Source: an uncultured Rothia sp.
GTDB lineage: Bacteria; Actinomycetota; Actinomycetes; Actinomycetales; Micrococcaceae
Length of the DNA stretch: 11,034 nucleotides
Direction of reading: 5' to 3'
Assembly: GCA_946221065.1 (NCBI GenBank)
Contig: CAMIIO010000026.1
Coordinates: 1 to 11,034, forward strand
Under the pieces are notes generated by a model, which saw only the letters and a list, made by a program, of their open reading frames with translations, was not told the DNA's origin and did no database searches. Below are positions 1 through 7,170 of this stretch, one piece after another (position 1 is the first letter of the stretch; each line of letters starts with the position of its first letter). The translations under genes were made by a program, and so were the position numbers.

Positions 1-63
1 TTCGGCCGTGACCCGCACGCCGGGGTGGGGAACAAGCCGAAGCGAGTGCCGCAGAAAAAGTAA
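1..63 (+). CDS. Possible C-terminal end of an upstream gene (partial)
   Basis: Frame 1 reads as the last 20 codons of a protein, ending in a lysine-rich tail (NKPKRVPQKK) and a TAA stop at 61-63. The stretch is about 67% G+C by hand count, clearly richer than the following DNA, which fits the end of a chromosomal gene lying outside the island. The start is beyond the window and the fragment is too short to assign a family. It could be non-coding chance, since 20 open codons is weak evidence; the basic tail and the composition change are the only support. Confidence 0.35.
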   Translation, partial: FGRDPHAGVGNKPKRVPQKK

Positions 64-71
64 AGCTTTAC
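60..71. repeat. 12-bp perfect palindrome
   Basis: GTAAAGCTTTAC is a perfect 6+6 palindrome that straddles the TAA stop of the putative upstream gene. It has no loop and no following T-run, so it is unlikely to be a rho-independent terminator. It sits where base composition falls from G+C-rich to mixed. It could be an operator or mark an insertion junction; nothing else in the sequence decides this. Confidence 0.5.
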
Positions 72-133
72 ATTCCAGTCAAGGTACTAAGAACAGAATA
101 AAGGGATCGATTTATCGTAAATGCGTCTCTTCT

Positions 134-163
134 GGGGGTAGTGACAATAGGGCGCTATTACCT
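134..163. repeat. Weak imperfect hairpin in the leader region
   Basis: AATAG (146-150) and CTATT (155-159) form a 5-bp stem around a GGCG loop, with possible outer pairing of GGT and ACC across a bulge. There is no T-run after it, so it is a poor terminator candidate. The region 64-244 contains no convincing gene; this hairpin, the palindrome and the promoter are all that can be seen in it. Confidence 0.3.
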
Positions 164-207
164 TTCCCCTGGTCTTGCGGTTGGAGGAGAGGATAAGGCA
201 ATTGTGA

Positions 208-245
208 TTAGTGAAACTGATGCGACCTAGTTAGATTAATCAACG
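208..245 (+). promoter_or_regulatory. Predicted leaderless promoter of the methyltransferase gene
   Basis: A -10-like hexamer TAGATT (232-237, matching TANNNT) ends seven bases before the GTG start at 245, so the expected transcription start coincides with the first base of the start codon. No Shine-Dalgarno sequence precedes the GTG, and an in-frame TGA at 218-220 leaves no alternative start between it and 245. This arrangement is typical of leaderless mRNAs in actinobacteria. A -35 element is poor (TTAGTG at 208-213 with an 18-base spacer is the best seen). Confidence 0.55.
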
Positions 246-2203
246 TGAAACCTGTAGATGAGTTTGCCGTAAAGCAGATCCGAGGACCGTATGTAAGGCT
301 TCCTCACCACCCTGATCACTGCGAAACTGTTGACGAGCTCATTTCCTATGCAAAAGGCCGTAAAGCAGAAGGCGCAGTTCTCGGTGTGGACCTATTTGCG
401 GGAGCAGGTGGGTTGAGTCAGGGGCTCACCAACGCAGGAATTGAGATTGTCTTGGGCGTGGATCATTTTGACTACGCAGTACAAACTCATGCCGCAAGAT
501 TTCCTGGCATCTCTGCGTCTTGGGATCTTTCAACGCCGGAAAGCGTTGAAAAGGTCGCAAATCTAATGAAGGAATGCGATATCGATGTTCTTGCTGGTGG
601 TCCTCCGTGCCAGCCGTTTTCCAAAGCAGGTCGAAACGGCATCCGCTACTTGGTAGAGCAGGGGCTTCGAGATCCACATGACCAGCGGCGCGATTTGTGG
701 AGAGCCTATCTCGAGGTTGCACAGCTAGCTCGCCCTCGTGCTGTCATTATGGAAAACGTTCCCGACATGGCGCTGGATGACGAGATGTTCATCATGCGAA
801 GCATGATTGAAGAGCTCGAAAGCATCGGTTATTCCGTGGAAAGTCGGGTAATCGAGACATGGCGTTACGGCGTACCTCAATTCCGTCAACGCTACATTCT
901 CGTTGCACTGCGCGATGGCTTCGAGTTCACTTGGCCTGAAGAAGTGAGCAAGAAAGTTACCGTGTGGAATGCCATTGGCGATATGCCCGAAGTAGAAGGC
1001 GGTTGGCGGCCTGAGGGCGGGGCAGATGGTTGGCAAAAATATGAAGGCCCTAAAACTGCATTTCAGAGGTATATTCGCAAGGGCGTCCCTACTGAGCAGT
1101 CTGGTCGTCTCTACGATCACATCACTCGGCCAGTGCGAGAAGATGATCGTATCGCTTTTGAGATGATGACGTCTGACACCAAATATTCTGACCTGCCAGA
1201 CCATTTGCGCAGGTATAGAAGCGACATTTTCGATGACAAGTACAAGCGGCTCGACGAGAATGACTTGTCGCGAACGATTACCGCTCACATTGCCAAGGAC
1301 GGCTATGGGTTCATTCATCCTCGTCAAGCTCGGACGCTCACCATTCGGGAAGCCGCGCGGCTTCAGACATTTCCGGATGACTTCCGATTTAGCGGTCCAC
1401 CAAGTGCCGCATTCAAACAAATCGGTAATGCCGTACCAGTACGGCTTGGCGAAAACATCGGTCAAAGCGTGCTTGAGAGCTTGGAGCTGCAGCAAAAGAA
1501 GGAGTTTGACTCCCGAGCAACCTCTGCTGCTCTTGCGAACTGGTACCGTGAGCGTTCAGCTAATGATTTGACCAGTCCTTGGCTTCGAGACGGAAACCGC
1601 TGGCATATCTTAGTATGCGAGATTTTCATGGAGCGGACGACCCTTGAGCAAACTAGGATGTTGTGGCCTTTGATTAGTTCTCTTGAAGGACCTAGCGAGT
1701 CGTCGACGATACCTGCATCGACCGTCTCGACTATCTCCGGAGTTTTCCAAGGCCACCGCTTTGCTAAGCGCCGTGAAAAGTTTTTGAACGTGGTTGAAGA
1801 GATTAATCAACACCCATCGGAATTCTGGCAACCCAATATCAAGCCTGAGCTTTTTCCCACCATAAATCCTGGGCTCCGTCGGATACTTGAGTTGTCTTCG
1901 CCGGAAATTCGTGCGCTAGATCGCAGTGAAGAACCAGTGATTGTTGCTAAAGGAGCACTACGTGTTACTTCGCGCTTTCAAGGAGTAGACACTGAGTCTC
2001 GAAACAAGATGTCAGACGGGCGAATTAGCATTGCCCGAATCTTGGGGTTGAACGAGGATTCTCAACAAGCACATCTGGCTTTGTTTGAGCTAGGCCGTAC
2101 CGTGTGCCTGAGTGAGGGGCCACGGTGCGGACTCTGTCCACTACAAAAGTGGTGCAATGCAGCTAAGACTGAATTGGGGAATGCTCCAGCAGCTCTCTTT
2201 TAA
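245..2203 (+). CDS. C5-cytosine DNA methyltransferase fused to an EndoIII/MutY-like HhH-GPD iron-sulfur domain
   Basis: Residues 44-415 form a complete C5-cytosine methyltransferase, which moves a methyl group from S-adenosylmethionine to cytosine in DNA. Visible motifs are DLFAGAGG (49-56, cofactor loop), GPPCQPFS (119-126, catalytic C122), ENV (170-172), QFRQR (212-216), RTIT (343-346) and QIGNAVPV (392-399). Residues 445-640 are extra for a standalone enzyme of this family and resemble a HhH-GPD base-excision glycosylase: a WHILVCEIFMERTT helix, a hairpin-like FPTINPG segment (537-543) and a C-X6-C-X2-C-X5-C cluster loop (C621, C628, C631, C637). The usual HhH lysine and catalytic aspartate positions appear as G543 and A568, so glycosylase activity is doubtful and a DNA-recognition role is inferred. 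The GTG start is preceded by a leaderless promoter. The gene converges on the GHKL gene and probably provides self-marking for the system. Methyltransferase identity is very secure; target sequence unknown. Confidence 0.96.
   Translation: MKPVDEFAVKQIRGPYVRLPHHPDHCETVDELISYAKGRKAEGAVLGVDLFAGAGGLSQGLTNAGIEIVLGVDHFDYAVQTHAARFPGISASWDLSTPESVEKVANLMKECDIDVLAGGPPCQPFSKAGRNGIRYLVEQGLRDPHDQRRDLWRAYLEVAQLARPRAVIMENVPDMALDDEMFIMRSMIEELESIGYSVESRVIETWRYGVPQFRQRYILVALRDGFEFTWPEEVSKKVTVWNAIGDMPEVEGGWRPEGGADGWQKYEGPKTAFQRYIRKGVPTEQSGRLYDHITRPVREDDRIAFEMMTSDTKYSDLPDHLRRYRSDIFDDKYKRLDENDLSRTITAHIAKDGYGFIHPRQARTLTIREAARLQTFPDDFRFSGPPSAAFKQIGNAVPVRLGENIGQSVLESLELQQKKEFDSRATSAALANWYRERSANDLTSPWLRDGNRWHILVCEIFMERTTLEQTRMLWPLISSLEGPSESSTIPASTVSTISGVFQGHRFAKRREKFLNVVEEINQHPSEFWQPNIKPELFPTINPGLRRILELSSPEIRALDRSEEPVIVAKGALRVTSRFQGVDTESRNKMSDGRISIARILGLNEDSQQAHLALFELGRTVCLSEGPRCGLCPLQKWCNAAKTELGNAPAALF
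1577..2155 (+). other. Degenerate HhH-GPD glycosylase-like domain with [4Fe-4S] loop (part of the methyltransferase)
   Basis: This is the C-terminal half of the methyltransferase protein, about residues 445-637. Alignment by eye to EndoIII/MutY matches the N-terminal helix, the RFAKRREKFLNVVEEI helix (505-520) and the final LFELGRTVC...CGLCPLQKWC segment, whose cysteine spacing is that of the EndoIII cluster loop. EndoIII has VDTHIFRV at the catalytic aspartate; here the equivalent reads VAKGALRV (567-574). The HhH GVGRKTA region is replaced by TINPGLR. Confidence 0.8.
2200..2203. other. Shared TTAA supplying both convergent stop codons
   Basis: The plus-strand methyltransferase ends with TAA at 2201-2203 and the minus-strand GHKL gene ends with TAA read from 2202 to 2200. 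The two coding regions therefore overlap by four bases in a self-complementary TTAA, and there is no intergenic room for a terminator. Confidence 0.95.
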
Positions 2204-3483
2204 TCAAAGCCCAGATGCTTTGCCAGTTCGGGCATTTCGTCTTTAAGGAGTTTTGAAATTGCATTCAGCGCTTCAAAATTTCCGGTTCTAGCTGCAGCGG
2301 TTCTCAATGCAAGCCCGATGGCCTCGCCGGAGTCGCTTCCTCCAAAGCTCGACGCTGTGTCGGCGGGGAATTCCTCGGTCTGTGCCTTCTTTGCATTTTC
2401 GCGCCGATAAGCAGCGTCCGCGGCTATGCATAATTCATTGACTGGGCGAGAGAGCATCTTTCTTAACTGGCTGGGCAGGCTGACCCGCATCTTCGCCACG
2501 TTAATGTTGAAAGCATCGTCGAGGCGAGTATTGAAATCCAGCGACGCTCGGGCGAGCTTGGTGTGCTCATCAATCGTACGAATTTTGGACCAGCCTCCCC
2601 ATTGCACGAGGCGGTCAGCGCGATATATGTACAGGCCTTGTTGCTTGTTCCATTTATCTATTCCAGATGCAGCCTCAAAGGATTCTCGAGAGCTAAATTC
2701 GCTCCTTTGGGGGAGTAGGTATCTCTTAAGGGTGACAGTATCGGATTGTTCGCCATGCTCGACTTCAAATTCGTCTACATCGAGCATTTGCGTACCTTCT
2801 TCGTCTCGAACGAACGGATCCCAAGGCTCCAGCTTTTTGCCATTCACACAAATGACTACTTTGGCATAAGCTTCACCGCTCAAAAACCGGTGAAACACCA
2901 TGGAAAGATAGTCGTTTAGCTTGGGTCCAAGTCCTTCAATTCGACGTCGTGCCCAGCCACTCTCGGGAGATTTTACTGGCAATAGTCGGTCGAGCTTCTT
3001 CCACAGAATTATTGTGCCAGGCTCGCCCTTGAGCAATGCAGAGAGTTCCTGTGCTTCCTCTTCATCGCTATGGTCAAGAGTCACCCAGTCATCTATATCT
3101 TGGATGAAATCAAGGTCGAGGACTCGTGCTTGGAGTGGCGCGCGTTCGCTCTGGCTGATTACCTCCAATCGGCGGCATTGTGACAGCGATGCGGTTTTCA
3201 GCCCGAGACCATAACGGCCTAGCTCTTGATCTTGATAGGACCGCCGGCTGCCAAAACGCATGGCTTCATCGATGCGTTCATCGTTCATACCATCGCCGTT
3301 GTCGATGATGAGAACTGTTGAATCGCGACCATCAAAATCGATCTGAATATCCACAGCGGTAGCACCCGCTGCGATGGAATTATCAACAATATCCGCAACT
3401 GCTGACTCAAAGCTGTAGCCAATATCGCGCAAAGAAGTAGTCAAACGTCGCGCAGAGGGCGCGACAGATAACCGTTTAGTCAT
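2200..3483 (-). CDS. MutL/MORC-like GHKL (HSP90-type) ATPase
   Basis: A 427-residue protein with an N-terminal Bergerat-fold ATPase. Motif I is DIVDNSIAAGA (31-41, Mg-binding N35), motif II is DNGDGM (61-66), motif III is GRYGLGLKTAS (89-99) and a GT pair follows at 156-157. The next region, with GLYIYRADRLVQ (283-294) and NINVAKMRVSLP (326-337), resembles the S5-fold transducer of MutL/MORC proteins, with K331 at the place of the conserved lysine. Such ATPases clamp on DNA by ATP-driven dimerisation; no nuclease domain is seen. In motif I the usual catalytic glutamate is D31 and the second conserved aspartate is A38, so hydrolysis may be slow or altered, though this may be a trait of the subfamily. 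It is the last gene of the minus-strand operon, 23 bases after the 251-residue gene; an AGGAG lies about 12 bases before its ATG. Confidence 0.92.
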   Translation of the reverse strand: MTKRLSVAPSARRLTTSLRDIGYSFESAVADIVDNSIAAGATAVDIQIDFDGRDSTVLIIDNGDGMNDERIDEAMRFGSRRSYQDQELGRYGLGLKTASLSQCRRLEVISQSERAPLQARVLDLDFIQDIDDWVTLDHSDEEEAQELSALLKGEPGTIILWKKLDRLLPVKSPESGWARRRIEGLGPKLNDYLSMVFHRFLSGEAYAKVVICVNGKKLEPWDPFVRDEEGTQMLDVDEFEVEHGEQSDTVTLKRYLLPQRSEFSSRESFEAASGIDKWNKQQGLYIYRADRLVQWGGWSKIRTIDEHTKLARASLDFNTRLDDAFNINVAKMRVSLPSQLRKMLSRPVNELCIAADAAYRRENAKKAQTEEFPADTASSFGGSDSGEAIGLALRTAAARTGNFEALNAISKLLKDEMPELAKHLGFD

Positions 3484-3506
3484 TGAAGAAAGAAACTCCT
3501 AGGAAA

Positions 3507-4262
3507 TTATTCAATTGAGAGTAGGGAGTCGAGCGTCTCTTGGTAAACCTCTCGCACCAGGGTAGTCGTCTGCTCCGGAGTAAGCACATCGAAATTCATG
3601 ATGCTACTGAGCTTTCCTAATTGGACCATGACTCTGCGTAAGACATCGGATTTCGAAGAATCTAGTTCAAGGCTGTGCTTATGGTGCACAGAAGCAATAG
3701 TTTTTGCGATGGTTGGGTTCATTCCGAAAGTTGGGCGTTCCATAATGGCGACTCCCTCGTCTTCGCCCAAGGTGAGATTCAATTCAGGACCCAAACAATA
3801 AGCTCTCCACCACGCTTTTCGAAACGTATTTCGTGGTTTGCCGATCCAGCGTTCGTAGTCCTCTTTTCGATTGTCGTTCTGGTACCGCCATTTGCTGACA
3901 TCAGGGAAAACCGCCAGCGAAAGAAAATTCCAAACTTCTTCAGTTCCTGCTTCTGCTGGAGAAATCTGAAGGCACTCAAACAGAATGTTTCCTAGGCGAG
4001 CATCGAATTCAGAGTACGAGGCTCCTTTCGCTCTATTCCGTTTAGGAAAACCGTATTCAGATGCAAGAGCAGTCACCTTTTCGCGAAGTGCTTCTATTTC
4101 CTCAGTAGGAACTAACGCGCCACCTAGGGGAGGAGGATATTGTTTTGGGTGAAAAATATCTACATAGTCCGAACAGCGGTCTACAGAAGTCTTGGTCATC
4201 GCGGAGGTGACAAGAACAGCGTCATCGCGGTCCAATCTTGGGAGTGATCGAAAGTGTTCCAT
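3507..4262 (-). CDS. Protein of unknown function, possibly DUF6339 family
   Basis: A 251-residue soluble protein with no signal peptide or membrane segment. The most characteristic part is residues 110-157, rich in tryptophan and arginine (VWNFLSLAVFPDVSKWRY, then RNTFRKAWWRAYCLG), which recalls DUF6339 proteins; that assignment is from memory and tentative. Residues 53-70 and 225-249 look helical. No nuclease, ATPase or helix-turn-helix motif is evident. It begins 8 bases after the 303-residue gene stops and is co-transcribed with the ATPase genes, so it is likely a dedicated component of the system, perhaps an adaptor or effector. The ATG at 4262 was kept because the next in-frame ATG (4199) has no ribosome binding site. 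Confidence 0.8.
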   Translation of the reverse strand: MEHFRSLPRLDRDDAVLVTSAMTKTSVDRCSDYVDIFHPKQYPPPLGGALVPTEEIEALREKVTALASEYGFPKRNRAKGASYSEFDARLGNILFECLQISPAEAGTEEVWNFLSLAVFPDVSKWRYQNDNRKEDYERWIGKPRNTFRKAWWRAYCLGPELNLTLGEDEGVAIMERPTFGMNPTIAKTIASVHHKHSLELDSSKSDVLRRVMVQLGKLSSIMNFDVLTPEQTTTLVREVYQETLDSLLSIE

Positions 4263-4270
4263 TCGAGTTG

Positions 4271-5182
4271 CTAACCCTTCTTCTTGTACATTGCGCTTTG
4301 TATTTCAGCCTCAAGCCACCCAGGAGATTCTTTGTATTTCTCGGAGTTTTCCTCCAAAGAAATATTGGGGAAGTAGGTGTCATGAGTAGTTTGGAGCACT
4401 GCCGCTAGCGTTGTTTCATCATTAATTGCGTATTGCTGTAGTTGCGGGATGTCCTGTAGATATGCGAAGGAAAGCATTTGAACAACCGATGCGACGCGCA
4501 ATTGGAAAGAGAGGTCCTCATTGCTAGTGGAGTTAGCGTCTGACAGGTACTCTTGAATCCTCGGATGTGAGGAATTCAGCTTGAGTCTAATGGCGGAAGA
4601 TGCATGGGCATCAAGGTCACCCTGAACTTCGATCTGCCACATAGCTTTGTCGGGAAGACCATGAAACTTCTTGAAATCCAAAAAGCTAACAGGAAATTGG
4701 GAACCGCTACCTTCTAGGGCTACCGAGTAACTTGAAGACCACAATCGAGAACCTAGCTTGTGGGCACCAAGTGGAGTCCTCTGAGGATCCAGATTTGATA
4801 GCAAGACAATATCTACCGATATCTGCAGGTCGCCGCCGAGTACAGAGCCTGCCAGAGTAGTGGTGACTCGATTTAGTCCATCTACAACCTCAACCGGAGA
4901 TGAGGCTCCATGTAGGTTCGTTCGTGTCGACTTCCAAGAGATTACGAGGCCGAGGATGCCGACTGGTTCACCGTTATTGTCCGTTAACGAGGCCGAAGAG
5001 AGGGCGGCATTAAGATCGATGTCGACTTCTGCTCTGATGTCAACCGAAGATGAAGGGCTCCATGCCGCCTGCGTGCTTGCGTTTTCAGCGCGCAGAGAGT
5101 GCCCATCGATTAATACATCGAAGTCAAAAAGTGCAACCGAATCACTCGAGGGGACATTAAACCCAATGCTAGTACTGGACAT
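4271..5182 (-). CDS. Protein of unknown function, beta-rich N-terminal half and helical C-terminal part
   Basis: A 303-residue protein that I do not recognise. Residues 1-200 have alternating hydrophobic patterns (for example FDFDVLIDG at 19-27 and LQISVDIVLLSN at 119-130) suggesting a beta-sandwich-like region; residues 225-300 look helical and end in a basic YKKKG tail. No signal peptide, membrane helix or catalytic motif is visible. Its ATG overlaps the TAA of the upstream GHKL gene by one base (TAATG), and an AGGAG (5188-5192) lies five bases before the start, so it is probably translated by coupling with that ATPase and may be its binding partner. Function is open. Confidence 0.82.
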   Translation of the reverse strand: MSSTSIGFNVPSSDSVALFDFDVLIDGHSLRAENASTQAAWSPSSSVDIRAEVDIDLNAALSSASLTDNNGEPVGILGLVISWKSTRTNLHGASSPVEVVDGLNRVTTTLAGSVLGGDLQISVDIVLLSNLDPQRTPLGAHKLGSRLWSSSYSVALEGSGSQFPVSFLDFKKFHGLPDKAMWQIEVQGDLDAHASSAIRLKLNSSHPRIQEYLSDANSTSNEDLSFQLRVASVVQMLSFAYLQDIPQLQQYAINDETTLAAVLQTTHDTYFPNISLEENSEKYKESPGWLEAEIQSAMYKKKG

Positions 5183-7170
5183 TAGATCTCCTCTTCTGAT
5201 TCATCTTGCAGGTTAATTTCCACGCTGATTGCCGAATCTTGAGGTTGGAGGATGGCGTACTGTCCGCTCCAACTATCTCCACGCATCTGCTTTTCAAGAG
5301 CATAATCTGCGGGCGGATTCGCGACTAGAGACTCCAGATCTTGCGACTTTGAAAAGGGATTGAGCCATCCCAGGTGTGTTGGCATTTCGACCCCATCATC
5401 ACCGTTCTTGACGCGCCTTCCATCTACAAGGACGCTGGCCTCCACCGACAAGCTGGTACCCGACGCCAGTGAAGACTTTGCTTTGGTGTAAGAAACATCG
5501 AAAATAGCTACAGTTCCAGCACTAGTGGAAACCAGTCTGTTAAGGGATGCAGAAGTCTTCGCATTCTTCGTCTTCCGAACTCCGCTACTAGCGCGTTTAG
5601 GTGCCTTGACCTTAGATACTCGATTGCTGGTACCAGTAGTAGTCGAGATTAGGTCGCCAAGCGAAGCAGAGATCCCGCTAACAGCAGAGTTTGATTGGGC
5701 TATCTCTTCTTGCTTGTTGGATATACTATCCTTCTGGAGAGAGCTCTTAATGCGGTTAAGGGCAATATTTACTGGGTTGCTGACTCGAGGACGTTTTGAG
5801 CCTTCTTTATAAAAGCGGGGGTCCTTTAGATTGACTGTCGAAGGGTTCCATTCGTCGTGGGCCGGGGGTTCGCTGCTTGCAAAAAGCGCATCAAGTTTGG
5901 ATGAAGCGATGAAGACGCCGTTGTAAAAGAAATCATCACCAGGGTAAGGACCCTTCCAATAATTGACGATCATTCGTGGTCCACGGATCAGCGCAATATG
6001 CTGGTGCAGAACCTCGCCACTATCCCCAAACACCGAACGGTGGCCAATTCCGTCCGAGTCGAATCTATTTGTTACGAGCCGGCCCAAGTACTCGACTGGG
6101 CGTTGGGAGGTAATGTCTTTCCATCTATTGAGGCCGACGTGTTTGAAAGACCGTTGAAATTCTTTATCGCTTTCAGGCTCGGGTTTTGAAACGGCTAATT
6201 GGTATGCATCTACGAATCGTCTGAGCACAGGGTCTCGTTCAGGATCAGGAATCGTGATTTCTCGATTCTTGAATGCGACAGTGAAATCGATGGGATCCAT
6301 GTTTTCGATTCTCGCCACCATGTGCGGCCAGGCCCACTTTGCTAAAGCGTCGGCGATCGTCTCAAGTACTTTTTCGCCTTCGTCAGCCTCAAAGTCTGGT
6401 CCTAAAACGGCAATAGCGGTGCCATGGGGGCGCTCTTCGGTGAAATCTTGGTCCATCAGGAAGTGCCGAGCAAGGGAGTCTGCTTGGGAGCCAGTGATTG
6501 GGTCCGCAAAAACGCTATTCCTAACACCATTGGCACGGACGCCCCACCAGTGGCGTCCGGTGTAGTTGAGATCGTAGGTGCCATCCGAATCGCTGTAGCC
6601 ATCGCTGTTGGCCATTGCGATAAAGCGGCTAACCTCTTGATCGTTCTCGTCTGTGGTACGCGTGTAGACAAGCGCGGTGCGCGTTGTACTGACGTTGAAG
6701 TAGACGCCCTTGCCGAAACCGTAAGTGCCGCCTTTGAGCTTCTTCGAAGAGTTTCGACCAATATTACGGATCAAAGCGACAAAATCGTCTTGTTTGTCGT
6801 ACTGTTTTGCAGCTGAAGTAGGGCCCTGGAGGCCCGCTGTTCCCGAATCAGATACGACGAGGATAGGCAGAGTATCCGCCTCATCATCCAAGTACTCTTC
6901 AAGACTTGGCAGCCCGCGAGTACCGTCGCCGAAGAAGTCGCGAAGTTCGTCTGCTCTGTAGCCGGTTAACTCGTGATATCTGACTGAGTAGCTGACGCCA
7001 TCGTCGTGGCTGGAAGTATCACGTGCGTCCCAGCTGTTCTGAAGGGTTTCTCGGGTGAAAAGATCCCAACTCTCCAAGCTCGGGCGGCCAAGCGCATTAG
7101 TAGCTGAATTGCCATGCATATTTCCGGAGTCTTGGAAAAACTCCTCGTGATGGAACGCGGCTTTACTCAT
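5182..7170 (-). CDS. Large GHKL (HSP90-type) ATPase with basic linker and C-terminal beta-rich region
   Basis: A 662-residue protein whose N-terminal 260 residues form a second Bergerat-fold ATPase. Motif I is FTRETLQNSWDA (38-49; E41, N45 and D48 intact), motif II is VVSDSGTAGLQG (105-116; D108, G110), motif III is GGTYGFGKGVYF (147-158) and motif IV is HGTAIAVLGP (249-258). The middle (about 340-460) is probably the transducer region. A Ser/Lys-rich linker (about 510-548) follows, then a beta-rich region (550-655) and an acidic end (DESEEEI). Unlike the 427-residue paralogue, all catalytic positions are present. It likely dimerises on ATP binding and couples to the nuclease and Z1 proteins encoded upstream. 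Its ATG overlaps the nuclease gene stop by 8 bases; the ribosome binding site is weak (AAAGGA about 14 bases away), so translational coupling is probable. Confidence 0.9.
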   Translation of the reverse strand: MSKAAFHHEEFFQDSGNMHGNSATNALGRPSLESWDLFTRETLQNSWDARDTSSHDDGVSYSVRYHELTGYRADELRDFFGDGTRGLPSLEEYLDDEADTLPILVVSDSGTAGLQGPTSAAKQYDKQDDFVALIRNIGRNSSKKLKGGTYGFGKGVYFNVSTTRTALVYTRTTDENDQEVSRFIAMANSDGYSDSDGTYDLNYTGRHWWGVRANGVRNSVFADPITGSQADSLARHFLMDQDFTEERPHGTAIAVLGPDFEADEGEKVLETIADALAKWAWPHMVARIENMDPIDFTVAFKNREITIPDPERDPVLRRFVDAYQLAVSKPEPESDKEFQRSFKHVGLNRWKDITSQRPVEYLGRLVTNRFDSDGIGHRSVFGDSGEVLHQHIALIRGPRMIVNYWKGPYPGDDFFYNGVFIASSKLDALFASSEPPAHDEWNPSTVNLKDPRFYKEGSKRPRVSNPVNIALNRIKSSLQKDSISNKQEEIAQSNSAVSGISASLGDLISTTTGTSNRVSKVKAPKRASSGVRKTKNAKTSASLNRLVSTSAGTVAIFDVSYTKAKSSLASGTSLSVEASVLVDGRRVKNGDDGVEMPTHLGWLNPFSKSQDLESLVANPPADYALEKQMRGDSWSGQYAILQPQDSAISVEINLQDESEEEI

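Noticed and set aside
8..196. 62-codon open frame on the plus strand at the left edge
   Set aside because: It has a GTG start with no ribosome binding site, begins inside the putative upstream coding end in another frame, and its product has no recognisable pattern.
725..1495. Long open frame (256 codons) antisense to the methyltransferase
   Set aside because: It lies wholly within the motif-rich methyltransferase domain on the opposite strand and has no family features; it is a shadow of the real gene.
2099..2126. Inverted repeat ACCGTG/CACGGT near the end of the methyltransferase as a terminator of the minus-strand operon
   Set aside because: The stem is only 6 bp with a 16-base loop and no T-run in either direction; it is explained by coding sequence.
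1577..2155. An active DNA glycosylase domain in the methyltransferase
   Set aside because: The Fe-S loop is intact, but the aligned catalytic lysine and aspartate positions are Gly and Ala, so activity is not claimed.
6424..6816. 130-codon plus-strand frame inside the large GHKL gene
   Set aside because: It is antisense to the ATPase domain, whose motifs fix the true frame, and its product resembles nothing.
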